The notes under the pieces are model-generated. The model had not been told where the DNA came from, did not search any database, and saw only the letters and a list, made by a program, of their open reading frames with translations. A program made the position numbers and the translations under genes. From positions 124,001-188,000 of the forward strand of contig CAXIWQ010000266.1 in the NCBI GenBank assembly GCA_964036275.1: 64,000 nt of DNA. The letters run 5' to 3'. Origin of the DNA: Litoditis marina. Its lineage: Eukaryota > Nematoda > Chromadorea > Rhabditida > Rhabditidae. Shown here in pieces: positions 23,806 through 35,300 of the stretch (position 1 is the first letter of the stretch; each line of letters starts with the position of its first letter).

Positions 23806-26800
23806 ATGGCGACTGGTATCTGGAATGAGGCCATCTGGCTGCCTGCGGGCATGACGTGGGATGTCATGAAGAGCAACGCCACCATCAGCTATCCCCAGGT
23901 CTCAGACCTACAGTACAGCTTGGTTGGAGGAGTACTTTTGTTGGTGAGTTAGTTTAATAGAATAAAACATGTATTGAACGGAATATTCAAAAGAAATGTG
24001 TTGATACAGAAAAGATGGTAAGCCGAAGTGTTTGTGTATGATAGTTTAATACTCATTACTCATACTCTGGTGACTTGGCCATAAGAAAAGTAGGGAAATG
24101 GGCTCGTGTTCTGCCCTTACCGATCATTCTATAATAGGAGTACGAATAGTTATGTTATTTTCGGCTAAAAAGAGGACATCTGACGTTTTTCTCTTCGAGC
24201 AGAACACTCTTCTCCTTCATGGAGCATAGTCAGACTTCACTGTTGTGTTTAACACTAGACCTAGAATGACAGCTCGAACTAGAATCATTTTCCAAAGTCA
24301 CTAAATACCGCCTTTTCTTGCATCCAGATTTTAGTCTTCTTCATTTTACTCTAGTTCGACACAAAGTTCACAAAATCTACTCAGTTCGGTTGTTTCTGTA
24401 CATTATGTGATGGGTACATCGCATTATATACCACCGCTTGTGTTTGGGTATATTGTTTTGGTCAATTGCGTAACACGCAACTGTCTCTTATCACTTATCA
24501 GCTTCAATAATATGGTCCAATTGGTTCGTCTATGAATAATAATTGTTCATTCAATAAAATGTGGTGGTTCATGTGCTATCTCACCTTACCCATTAGTTGT
24601 AGTCACCACAATACCAAATGGGGGGGGGGGTAATTTTCCAACTTGTTCTTGTTGAGTTCACACAACTGCAGTGAGTATCCCTGAGCAAGGGGCCCGTTCT
24701 TCCATTTGAGAACCTGAAATTTCTTGATTTCCCATAAAATAGCAATTTTTCGCGATATTAGCCAAAGAAGAGGCCATTTTGGAATTTTTGTGGCTATCCG
24801 AACCTCTGTACTGAAGTGCGCCTGAGTTCAAACTACAAACACACCAGGATCATTGTATTAAATCATAAGAAAAAGTAGGAAAACTAAATTATTATATGAA
24901 AATACTGGCTTGTATGAACAAGCGTAAATAATTGAAATAACAGGCTATTTACAACTAATAAGAGAAAAAGAGAGAAGAGAGAGAAAATTTATTTGCACTG
25001 AGCAAATTCCTAGATTGTCTATCACAAACATTAGTTACCTTGACATAGTGAAACAATTCGACCGTTATTGTTGCCCTGATTTCTCCGTTTCTCTGACAAT
25101 CATCAAGTTTCCGATTTTTATATCGAAAAACTGGTTACCTTTTTGGAATAGTTACATCACACCTTGCCGGTTTTTGGGTAAAACTACTTCTGTTGAATAT
25201 TGATTTTTTAATTTATATTTTCAGTTGGTACGTGTCTTTCTGGAGGCGTTTGTGTTTCTGCCGATCGGTTGGTTGGGAGGGTGGATCTCATCACCTCTTC
25301 CCCTTCACTCCCTCATTTTGGCACATCTGACCGGTCAGATATTAGTTTATTTTATTCATCTATGTAACACTTATATATTCATACATCAGTAACACATATA
25401 TATTCATACCAAGTCATTAGGGAGGTCGCGAACATTTATTGTGAGAAAATTGCGAATCCATAATGAACAATTTTCATAAGAGCACCTAGTTTGTTTTCTA
25501 TCGATCAAACTAACTAAAACGTTGTTATTTTGTGTACGTGAAACGTGACGTGAAATTTCATTACAGAAATGAATGAAGAGTATTATTACTCTGTTCCTGT
25601 TTCATACGGATAATTCGATTGTTTCAGGAGGTTTCTTCGGAAAGGGGAAGTTCAAGCGGGTAGCTGAGTGTGCGTTCAGAGGGACCTTCTATGTCTTCGC
25701 ATGGATTGCCGGGTCAGTTTCTATACCAAAAACATATAAAGTGTTCGAAAGGGCAGAACAATTCAGGAAACGTGTTAGTTTTTCGCCACTGTCGAGAGAA
25801 TTCGCTTACTTTCAAGCAAAATCATGAAATTTGGCTTATTTCAACTGGAAACCGGGTACCGGGTTACTTGATCAATCTCGAAATTGCTTTCTGTTCAAAA
25901 CGCACCTTCTATTTGGTGATCTCGTTAGTTTCTCAAGACAGTCACCATACGTGAGGCGACTTTGTTGTCAGCACTGATTAGTTAAAAATCAGGTGTTTCA
26001 TGTGGGCACTCAAACTTTGGAACAGGGTGGAAAATTAAGTTTTCACCAGTAAGGTGTGAGTATTGATGAAGTTAGGGTAGTTCAGAATCCAAATTTTAAG
26101 GAAAAGCAGGTGATTTAATGAAGCATCCAACAAAGCCCTACGTTTGACAGTCACTCACGTACATTCGCACACTCAAGCGTCAAAGTGCTCCAAATTCCAT
26201 TCCCGGTATCAACATACTGATTAGATATTCCAGTTGTTTGTGTTTTCCATTAAAATGGCCTTACCGTCGCTATTACTATGATCATAATTATGATTATAAT
26301 CTTCTATTTACAGAGCCTATCTGTTGTGGAATTCGCCGCAGTTGAACGATGTGACGGACTGCTGGAGAAACTGGCCTCATCACCATATCTCGAATGAGAT
26401 CTGGTGGTATTACATCACGGAATCTTCCTTCTACTGGGCTCTACTTATCGGGTAGGCCTTAGTGTCATTTACGGTCTATCGGTAGAGCTCTTCATCAAAC
26501 TACAAACAACAAATTCTTCCGCGGGAAGGTAGATCACACTTGAGGTGACTTTGTTGCACGCCGAACTTAATCGACTATTTTTCCTACAAACCCGAACCTT
26601 ATTCAAAAAACGAAGAACCTTATTCAAAAAAAAACATTCAACTCCGCAAATACTGCTAGTAGGGTTCAAAGCAGTGGGCATATTGCACGTTCTTCAAATA
26701 CGAATCGCAAACACGCATACGGTATATGTGTGTACGGTATATGTACTGTGGTATACGGTATATGTACTGTACGGTATATGTACTGTGGTATAATAACTTG

Positions 26801-28378
26801 ATAACTTGTATGCCTGCAGTACCATCTGCATCGATATTCGCCGTGCCGACTTCTCTCAGATGATTCTGCATCACGTGATAACCATCCTGCTGCTCTACAT
26901 CAGTTGGTCGATGAACATGGTCAGAGTGGGCACACTGGTGCTGTTCAGCCACGACGCTGCCGATATATTCATGTTGGTTTTGGTTGTGTTCTTAGTCATA
27001 TTCATACCCCAGTCACGTGATTCAAGAAAAAAAACGGACTACTTTTTGACAAATACTGGTGTATCGTGTATGTTTATAATTTGTGCGCAAATTACGCTTG
27101 TCGGATTGCACAAAACATGTGTGACTATGAGCTTCGATTTCGAACAGACACTTAAAACGTATCAAAGATACTTTAGTTAGACTTACCAGTTTTATTTAAA
27201 TATGATGCCAAAGACACATACCTTTCGTGGTCTTAGATTAGATGGATATATAGATTTATTCACGGTTCAACAAGTGACTTTTCGAATTAGCTTTGCTGTT
27301 TGTTCGATTACTTTCCATTTCCATTGTTTTCCGTTTTGCGTAACCTGATCGACATTTTTAGTGAGATGGTGAAGTTGGCTCGCTACGCCGGTTGGGATAC
27401 TGTGGTCACGTGTTCGTTCCTCGTCTTTCTGGTCGTCTGGTTCTCTACTCGCCTTGTCTACTACCCATTCTGGGTACTCCGGTCCATTTGGTTCGAAGCT
27501 CCCGCCCTCATTGAGGTTAGAATAGAATTTGAGAATTGAGTAGAACTGAGTTGAAGCGATCAGAACAGGAGAATATTCGTGATTTTCGCAAGAAAAAAGA
27601 CAGCACAAACTGAGAAAACTCCAAACAAGGCGGGTTAAGTCAACACACCGTAATGGCTTGCTTTGGGAAAAGCGAACCCTATGTATTTACACATTTACAT
27701 GCGTAAACACCCTTATTTTCATATTGATATTGACTGATGCTCATTTTTTTGAGCTTGCGGCATATATTAACTTTTTGGGAGTAATGTTGGAAAGGCAAAA
27801 TCTCAATTGTTTTTCGAATCACGCCTGCTCACTTTCGCGCCCTGGAATATTTCGCGTATTCCTATATATTTACACATTTATGGGTTTTACAGACGGAATA
27901 CGAATGGTCTAACCTGTGGCAGCGTCCGATGGTTCCCCGTGTACTGATGGTCATGCTCTCTCTCCTGCTCGTACTTCACGTCTTCTGGACCGTCATGATA
28001 CTCAAGGTGGGTTCGACAAACAAACTTGTCACATCAGACCCAGAATCACCGGTTAGTTGGTGTATTCAGTTTCAGTATCCAAAATTACCGGTGAGTTGGT
28101 GGATTTTTGTATTTGTACAGATTCAGCAGCAAATTGTCTTCATCAGGTACCAATGTGTATCATATATTCTACAAAAAAGGAGGAAATCATTTGTGGTTGT
28201 ATATAAAGGTGTAAACAAAAATAGTTAGCTTACTCAAATTATTTTAGTTCTATTCGATAATTCCCTTTCTAAGGTGGCCTATCGATCAACGAGAGGCGGT
28301 GAAATCGATGACATTCGAGAGGAAGGAGACTCAGACGACGAAGAAGAAGAGAAGAAGGAGACCAAGAAGGCCCAATAG
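23806..28378 (+). CDS. Ceramide synthase (LAG1/LASS family, TLC domain)
   Basis: Exons: 23806-23943, 25225-25333, 25628-25712, 26314-26451, 26820-26976, 27366-27515, 27893-28006, 28274-28378, giving 331 aa in phase. Ceramide synthases N-acylate sphingoid bases with acyl-CoA in the ER membrane. The TLC/Lag1 domain is clear: WPHHHISNEIWWYYITESSF, then DIRRADFSQMILHHV with the HH pair at residues 174-175, then MVRVGTLVLFSHD with the conserved His-Asp at 201-202. An N-glycosylation sequon (NAT) lies near residue 24, as is common in the family. There is no homeobox-like domain. The tail ends in DDEEEEKKETKKAQ, an acidic-basic stretch resembling phosphorylated tails of animal enzymes. The first ATG lies just beyond a foldback element. 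The 27366 acceptor (agtgag|ATG) was chosen because it keeps phase and family spacing; the closer tttttag site would break the frame. Confidence 0.92.
26715..26795. repeat. Tandem repeat of acggtatatgtactgt
   Basis: Four to five imperfect copies of a 15-25 bp unit lie just upstream of the ceramide synthase exon at 26820. Non-coding. Confidence 0.7.
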
Positions 28379-29328
28379 ACAATTGATGATGAATTTGTAC
28401 GCAGGCAAACAAACTGCGGAAATATCAGAAATTTGAGGACGTTTATGACTTACTTAAAATCACAACGATGTGTCCAAATGTTTAGAAACTGATTGTTGTA
28501 TCTAACTGTAATATATGTATGAACGACATGCAAAGCCCTGAACATGTGCTGAATTTCTGCAGTTTGTAAATTGTAGCCTGCTGTAGTCTCTCGTGTTCAC
28601 TTGTTCCCATGCATCGCACACAGCTTTCATCAGCTAATCAAGAGTTATATGAAGAGTTCTCTGTTGTTATTGATTGTTCTCCCGGCCCATCCTTGTTATT
28701 TGTGGGTTCATACCCAACATTAAACTGTTCCACCATACTGCTAGACAATGCGATATGTGTATTTCCGAGAAGTATGTATGCTTGCGCCCATTTGTCTGGC
28801 AGTAAACTTTTCGTTCCCATTCCATTTCGTTTCGACATAATACCGTCTGTAACCCCAACTATAGTTTCGCCCACTTTTGATTTGCCGCCGCCTATTTTTA
28901 GAGTTACCAGAGCTGTATTTGTTTTAGTATGATTCCATGTGTCGTCTTGCCTGTTATCAAATATTGTTGAGTTCTTCCCGGTATTCATTCATCGACATGA
29001 AACGCTTGCGTACGAACCACAGTATTTATCACGGAACAAAGCTAGCTATTCAGCTATAATAACAGATTCAACAGAACAATCAACCGGTAACGTGTTCGTA
29101 TTTCGTATTCTAAAGAAAACAAATAAAAGATACATATGAAACATTCTAGAGAACAAACTACTATCATTCTTCTAGAACTTTCTTTTGAGGGAACGAAAGA
29201 GGAATAAAAACTAATAGAAGAGAACACACTTTTTAATCGAGGAACAAACTGGATTCGTCTCCTAGAGAGCACACAACTATCCTATCTTGAACTTTCTCAG
29301 TTGAGGAACAAACTATTATCCTTGTTTC
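28379..29328. other. Convergent intergenic region, ceramide synthase/PNPT1
   Basis: 950 bp separate two stop codons facing each other. A frame of 107 codons on + (28609-28932) and one of 116 codons on - (28638-28988) overlap. Neither shows a domain I recognise, and both lack a splice context, so I do not call them genes. No AATAAA was found close to either stop codon. Confidence 0.5.
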
Positions 29329-32300
29329 TCAATTGGAAGACACCTTGTTGTTATGATTATCCCTCGGCTTTCGGACATTCCTGACCGGGGGGCTGGTGGT
29401 AGCCGTCGTTCTACGGGACAGCCGGATCTGGCCGGTGGTAGGGTCACGGCCCAGCCATTGCAAAATCACGTTCTGACCGATCTGAAAGGGAAGAAGCATA
29501 TGGCTATTCATTCATTATACTTTTCTTATACCTCAAATACTATTGGTAAACTGCTGGAAATCGATATTCAACAGCCTACATCTCGAGTCAACTGTTGTCA
29601 ATTTTTATAGTACTCCTCTTGGCACATAGATTATAGTTGCGGTCATTTCCACTGATTCTCACTTTCTCTTAGCGGTTGTTCAATTTCATGAGAATAAGTT
29701 AGTACGAAAAGTTTTTGGAATTCTCATGCGTTCTCTAAGAAAGAGCCATCCGAAAATTTTGGCACAATGCCAACGAGTCTCAGTGCGAATGAAACTAACT
29801 ATACCTTGAGACCGGTGGCAGAGGAGTGTTGAACGGGTGTGTGGCTGAGCAACGAGTTTGGCACGAAAACCGGACGGCCCCCACCCTGGAAAGAGACGAA
29901 ATTATCAATATATGGCCAGCTACTAGGAGTGGGCACAGATTAGACCACTGTTGAATCATGGAGCCTGGAGCAGATGAGCCATCATTTGAATACAGATGGG
30001 GCCCTTTCCTATTTGCCCACATTCTAACCGACAGACGGTTTGAAACATTGTCGTTGAATATAGCTGTGTAATGAAACCCACAAGACAGTAAATGTGCGTA
30101 CGCTACAAGAAGGAATCTGATTTACATCTACAAAACGTCAATTTTCATGATTTCGTATCAAAATAGTCAAAATTCCATAAATATTGGAATACAGGAGTAC
30201 GTTTTCCGATTTCTCCCTATCAAACAACTTTACTGGAATCTGAACGTACCGCCATCCTGACCATGATGCCGCGATCCATCATGTCGAGTACCTCGGAGCT
30301 GACCAGTTGACCGTACGTATACTCGACACCCGCACCCTCTGATACCAGTCTGCAGCGAAAAGGAAGAGTTCCGGATACAGGTTGACTAGATTCATTCACT
30401 TATTCTCACTTATTCTACACAAAATGTGGTGGGAACGGAAACAGGACGATAGAAAGATACAACCTGGCTTTTATTGTCTGATCGATGGAAAAAGATCATA
30501 GCATACCGGCCCGTAAAGCTCAATGCTTCTCATTTCCAAAAATACATCATACTTATTTTATTGAGTTATTATTCTTCTATTAATGAAATTCATAATAATA
30601 TCGTACTTGTTGAGCAGCTCCTTGGCCTCCGCCAGCCGTTCCTTGTTCGGCGCGAACAGACTGATGTGTGCGTCGTCCTCCGACGAAACCTGACAAGTTT
30701 ATAGTTTGTAGTTGAATTCATAACGTAATCTATACTTTTTAGACTAAATGAGAAGCTCTGGATGACAATTTAAGAAAAATGAGAACTACGGTATCGAAAA
30801 GATAGATCAACCGAGCATCACCGGGGAGCGCGATTTGACTATAAATAATTGTTTATTTATGCGCTCCAAGGAAGCGATTTTCTCGGGGTTCTTCCGGCTC
30901 TTTCAAGTACTACATAAATTTCTCATAAATCACGTGTTTCAATAGACATGCAACCCTATTATAATGCAATTCTCAACATAATACATATTATACAAAAATT
31001 CGCCCAACATTCTTTCTTATACTACTTTATACCTTTCCATTACTACCACTTTGAATATAAACTCGAACCTTGACGCCGGTCTCGGCTTCAATCAGCTTCG
31101 CGTTCATGGCACCTGACTTGAACAGCGTTTGTCGTTTGTGAATTTCCAGACGAATATTCTCGATCACCGGAACTGTGGGCTTGAAATCTATCCTGAAACG
31201 AGGGGTGAATGAGAAATACTACAGTCTCAGCATAGTTTCATTCATTGTAGGGTCTCTATAAAAACGTTCTTCATGAATTCCATAAAAATCTTATCAAACA
31301 AATAGATACTAAAAGAAAGGTGAAGCTGAACGTGGAAAACAACCAATGATTTTAATTCCAAAACTCGAGAAAGTTTGCAAAACATTGCATCGGCCGGGAA
31401 TCGAACCCGGGCCGCCCGCGTGGCAGGCGAGCATTCTACCACTGAACCACCGATGCTACAATCTGAAATGGCGCGGACCTTGGTTTATCGCGGGCGGCGG
31501 CCATTTTGTCCAGGACATAATCGACCCCATTTCGCCCGCGTTCCAACGATTCGCTCAGTTGCTGTCTTGTGAGACCGTCAATCTTGACATCTAGTTGGAT
31601 AGCAGTGAAGCCCTTGGCAGAACCTGTAAATAAAGTGATCACTGATAATAATAATCGTGCACGCAATTGTTTCAGTCGTGTGTTGGTTTATTCATAGCTG
31701 GGCGAGCAATCGGGATAAATTACCTGTTTTTCATTTGAAAAAATTGAGATGTTGTTTGTCTGACAGTCAGTTCGCGACAGGATCGTTCGTCAAACCTCTT
31801 ATACCAACATCAGTAAGAAGAGACTTCCCTACCAAAGTGAACCCGTTTTTCGATCCAAAACTGATTTGACTTTCGCATCAAAATATCCCAATTTCTCCAA
31901 TTTTCGTCAAAAAATGAAGCTCGTTTGTGGAAATTCTGCGGCTGCTGCCCCAAATGTACTGCAGTCTGACCAACCTGCAATCTTGAAATCCATGTCGCCC
32001 GCATAATCCTCGATCCCCAGAATATCCGTCAGCACCTTGTAGTTCTCGGCCTTCCTGCAAAAGTTGCCGGATGAGAGATTCAGCAAAACTGCGATTCTTT
32101 CACTTTGAAAAATCAGAACATATTCCGTGCGTAAAATAAATGCTCATTTCGAACTGAAAAATGATGAACACTATCGTGCGTGCTCTGTCAATAAATCCGA
32201 AGGTCAGGTCCTAAATGGTGTTTCTATTCTGCGGTGTTTGTAGTTTGATAAATTTGTAGTTTGATCTCTGATCAATTTGTAGTTTGATCCCTGATCAATT

Positions 32301-35300
32301 TGTAGTTTGATCTCTGTACCCACTTCTCTCCGGTGATCAGTCCGATAGCCACTCCCCCGACCGGCGCATCCAGGGGAACACCCGCATCGTACATGGCCAA
32401 ACTACCGGAACACACGGCTGCCATGGAGGACGAACCGTTCGACTCCAGCACCTGCACAAGTACAAGAAATCAATAATCAATCATAAAATCAACAACAATC
32501 AATCAATACACGCATATTAATATTAGGATTATAATTGGGCATATATGATACGGCCAATTTAATATTTAAATTCGTAAACATTTATGGTTTTGCATCGAAA
32601 TGAGCCATTATTTGGTGAAAAGATAATTTTACTGACATTCAAGAAAACTTACACCAGTAAAGTTGTCCAAATAGTCAGAAAAATTCGAAAAACAGACTAC
32701 TTTTTCGCCAAAAAAAGAAAGTAAACTGGTCCATTTTTGATGGAAAAGTTCTGAATTTTCACATTTTCACTTCTGAAAACGGACTACGTTTTGTCGCTTA
32801 GTCGGACCTTACTGGTCTTTGCAAGAAAACCTTGCTGGTGTGTGAAAAGGATATTGACAGACAGCATAGAGTATGTACTGTATGGTGTGCCCCCACCTGT
32901 GAAGCCAGTCGTATCGAGTAGGGGAATTGCTTGGGTACCACGTGTTTCAACGCCTTCTCTGCCAGGGCACCGTGGCCGATTTCACGACGATTCGTTCCAC
33001 GTCCAGTCTAAAGTTCAAAGTTTTCTAATCAAAGTTGTTTAAAGTAAAGTTCTAAGTTTTCTAATCAAAGTTGTTTAAAGTGAAGTTCCGACAATCCAAC
33101 AGTTTTTAGTTTTAGTATTCATACATTCGAAACTTTTCATATGAGACTCGAAACGAAAATCACCTTCACTCGTTTTGAAATAAAGCTACAAACTACGCTT
33201 TCTACAGCCGAGCCGTAACCTGCGAAATATAGGATACAGGGTTATTTTCGAGATAAAAGTACAAACTACACCCCCCCCCCCTTGTAGCTGGGCCCCTTAC
33301 CTGGATGTCATTGACAGCGAAGGCGGGGAACTCGTAGTGCAGCATGAACATCTTCTTCCTCTGCGCCCCCAACATCTGAGAGATGGAGTCCGGGTGGAAG
33401 GCCGCCGCGGGACTGTCAAATGTCACCGTCGAAAACACCTGCACAAACAGATAAACCGTTTCTAAGTTTTATAGCTAATAGTTTGAAGTTTTTTTTTGAA
33501 TAATTTATAGTTCTTATTTTCATGCGAGAAAAGGTAAGTAGAATGAACAACTGAAAAAAATGAAAATATGGGACAATGTACCAAATAAAAAAGATATTTA
33601 TTCTATGATACTGGCGAGAAAGAAATGCTACGGTAAATATTTATAAGTAGTCTTTTCAATTTCAACTGATAGTTTTGAAGTAGTATTGAAAACAGACCCT
33701 CTTAAATTGCCGTCGATTATGATTTCCTATAGCAAAGAGTGTTCCGAATGTTTTCGGCAACGTTCTATTTCACACTAGAAAACCATACACTCACAATGCC
33801 TCGCATTAGCCGGTGGGCCCCGGACTTTTTACCAGAAAAAGGAAGGTCCCAGTAGTTTTTAATTTTCATTTAAACCTTTATTTTATGTGTTTTAAATGCG
33901 AGTCCAGCCTGTTGTGAGTGTATGTAGAAAACAGTCATGGGAAAGTTTGAATGTGTACTGTAGGTGCCTCAGTATGAATGATGTCGACTATACCTGAGTC
34001 TGTCCGCGCTGAAAGAGTGCCGATCCGTGCAGCTTCTTGTAGACATCCACGTCGATGCTGATTGGTCGGAAATCGCGAATGGCCCGCCCGTCACAACGGA
34101 ACTCCTTGTCGAGAATCAGGTTTCTGTAGAAAGTCACGTGTTGATAGTACAATGATATATTGTTTACACATATATAATACAACAGTGTCATACTAATATC
34201 CCGTTAGTATCCATCTATACTATAAGTTGGTATAGTAGAGAGATAATACTGTCTATGACGTCATATTACATGAAATCATCCGAGCTGAACTCCATTTTCT
34301 TGGTAAACTAGAGTATTTTTCTAGTTACCTAAACGCGTAACGGACAGATAACCTAGAACGAAGACCCGGTTACCCTTTAATTCAACCTAGAACCTGGTTC
34401 TCAGTATTGATTTCGGTGGTACCTACCTGAGGGTCTGTTTGACGACATGTGAGTAGATGGTCCAGAACTGCGCCTTGTCCACGCCCGAGAGGGATTGACA
34501 GATATCAGTGCCCACTGCCTGAATACATTATAATAACAATAATGATTATAATAACAGAGGACTAATATTGTTTTACAGCAACTATTTCAGCTGTGTGTTA
34601 CTTTATTGAGATAATTACATCATCATACATAATAACATAATTCAAATTATCAACCGTAAATGACATTAGACTGAAACAATGTGAGCATCATGTGGTGTCT
34701 GTAGCTTGACTTCCTTGCACTTTCGTTTTCTCCAGTCTCTGGTCTCTCTGACAACTTCGTCACTTTTGGTATTGGTTCCCGTTTGTTTTTTCCAACAGCC
34801 ACCAGCCACCTCAGTAGCTATACAGAATGAACGAATCTGAATTTTAGTTTGATCTGCGCACACCGCAGTTAATGCGAGTTACAACTGTAAAACAATGGGT
34901 TCAAACTACAAGCAACCGATGATGCCAACTGTCAACATCTGCCGTTTCAGCCAACCGTCTGCCAACAACCTTTATGGTTAGCCAGGCTTGCTGGAGTACA
35001 GGAAGTGATCGACACTTTGTTTTAGTTTGATCTTGATATACGCCAGACTACGAATGTCAACCCAGAAGCAGCGGGATCCATCAAACTACAAACACAGTAC
35101 TACGGGGCAATAAAATTGATACGTATCGCGCCCATACACCAGTAAGGGGGACTTTGCCAGGGAAAGAAACTCGTTTATTTCCATTTAAATACGCAAAACA
35201 TCTTGATTTTTGATGAGAACAAGTTTCTCTCGAATTTGACGAAAAACTGGTCCGTTATTGAGAATTGTTGTGGCTACATAGTACTGGTGTATGACAGCAT

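Noticed and set aside
28609..28988. Overlapping reading frames of ~110 codons on both strands
   Set aside because: No recognisable domain, no splice context and no homologous motif. Two overlapping open frames of this size can arise by chance.
29353..29610. Plus-strand reading frame over the last PNPT1 exon
   Set aside because: It is the antisense shadow of the S1-domain exon.
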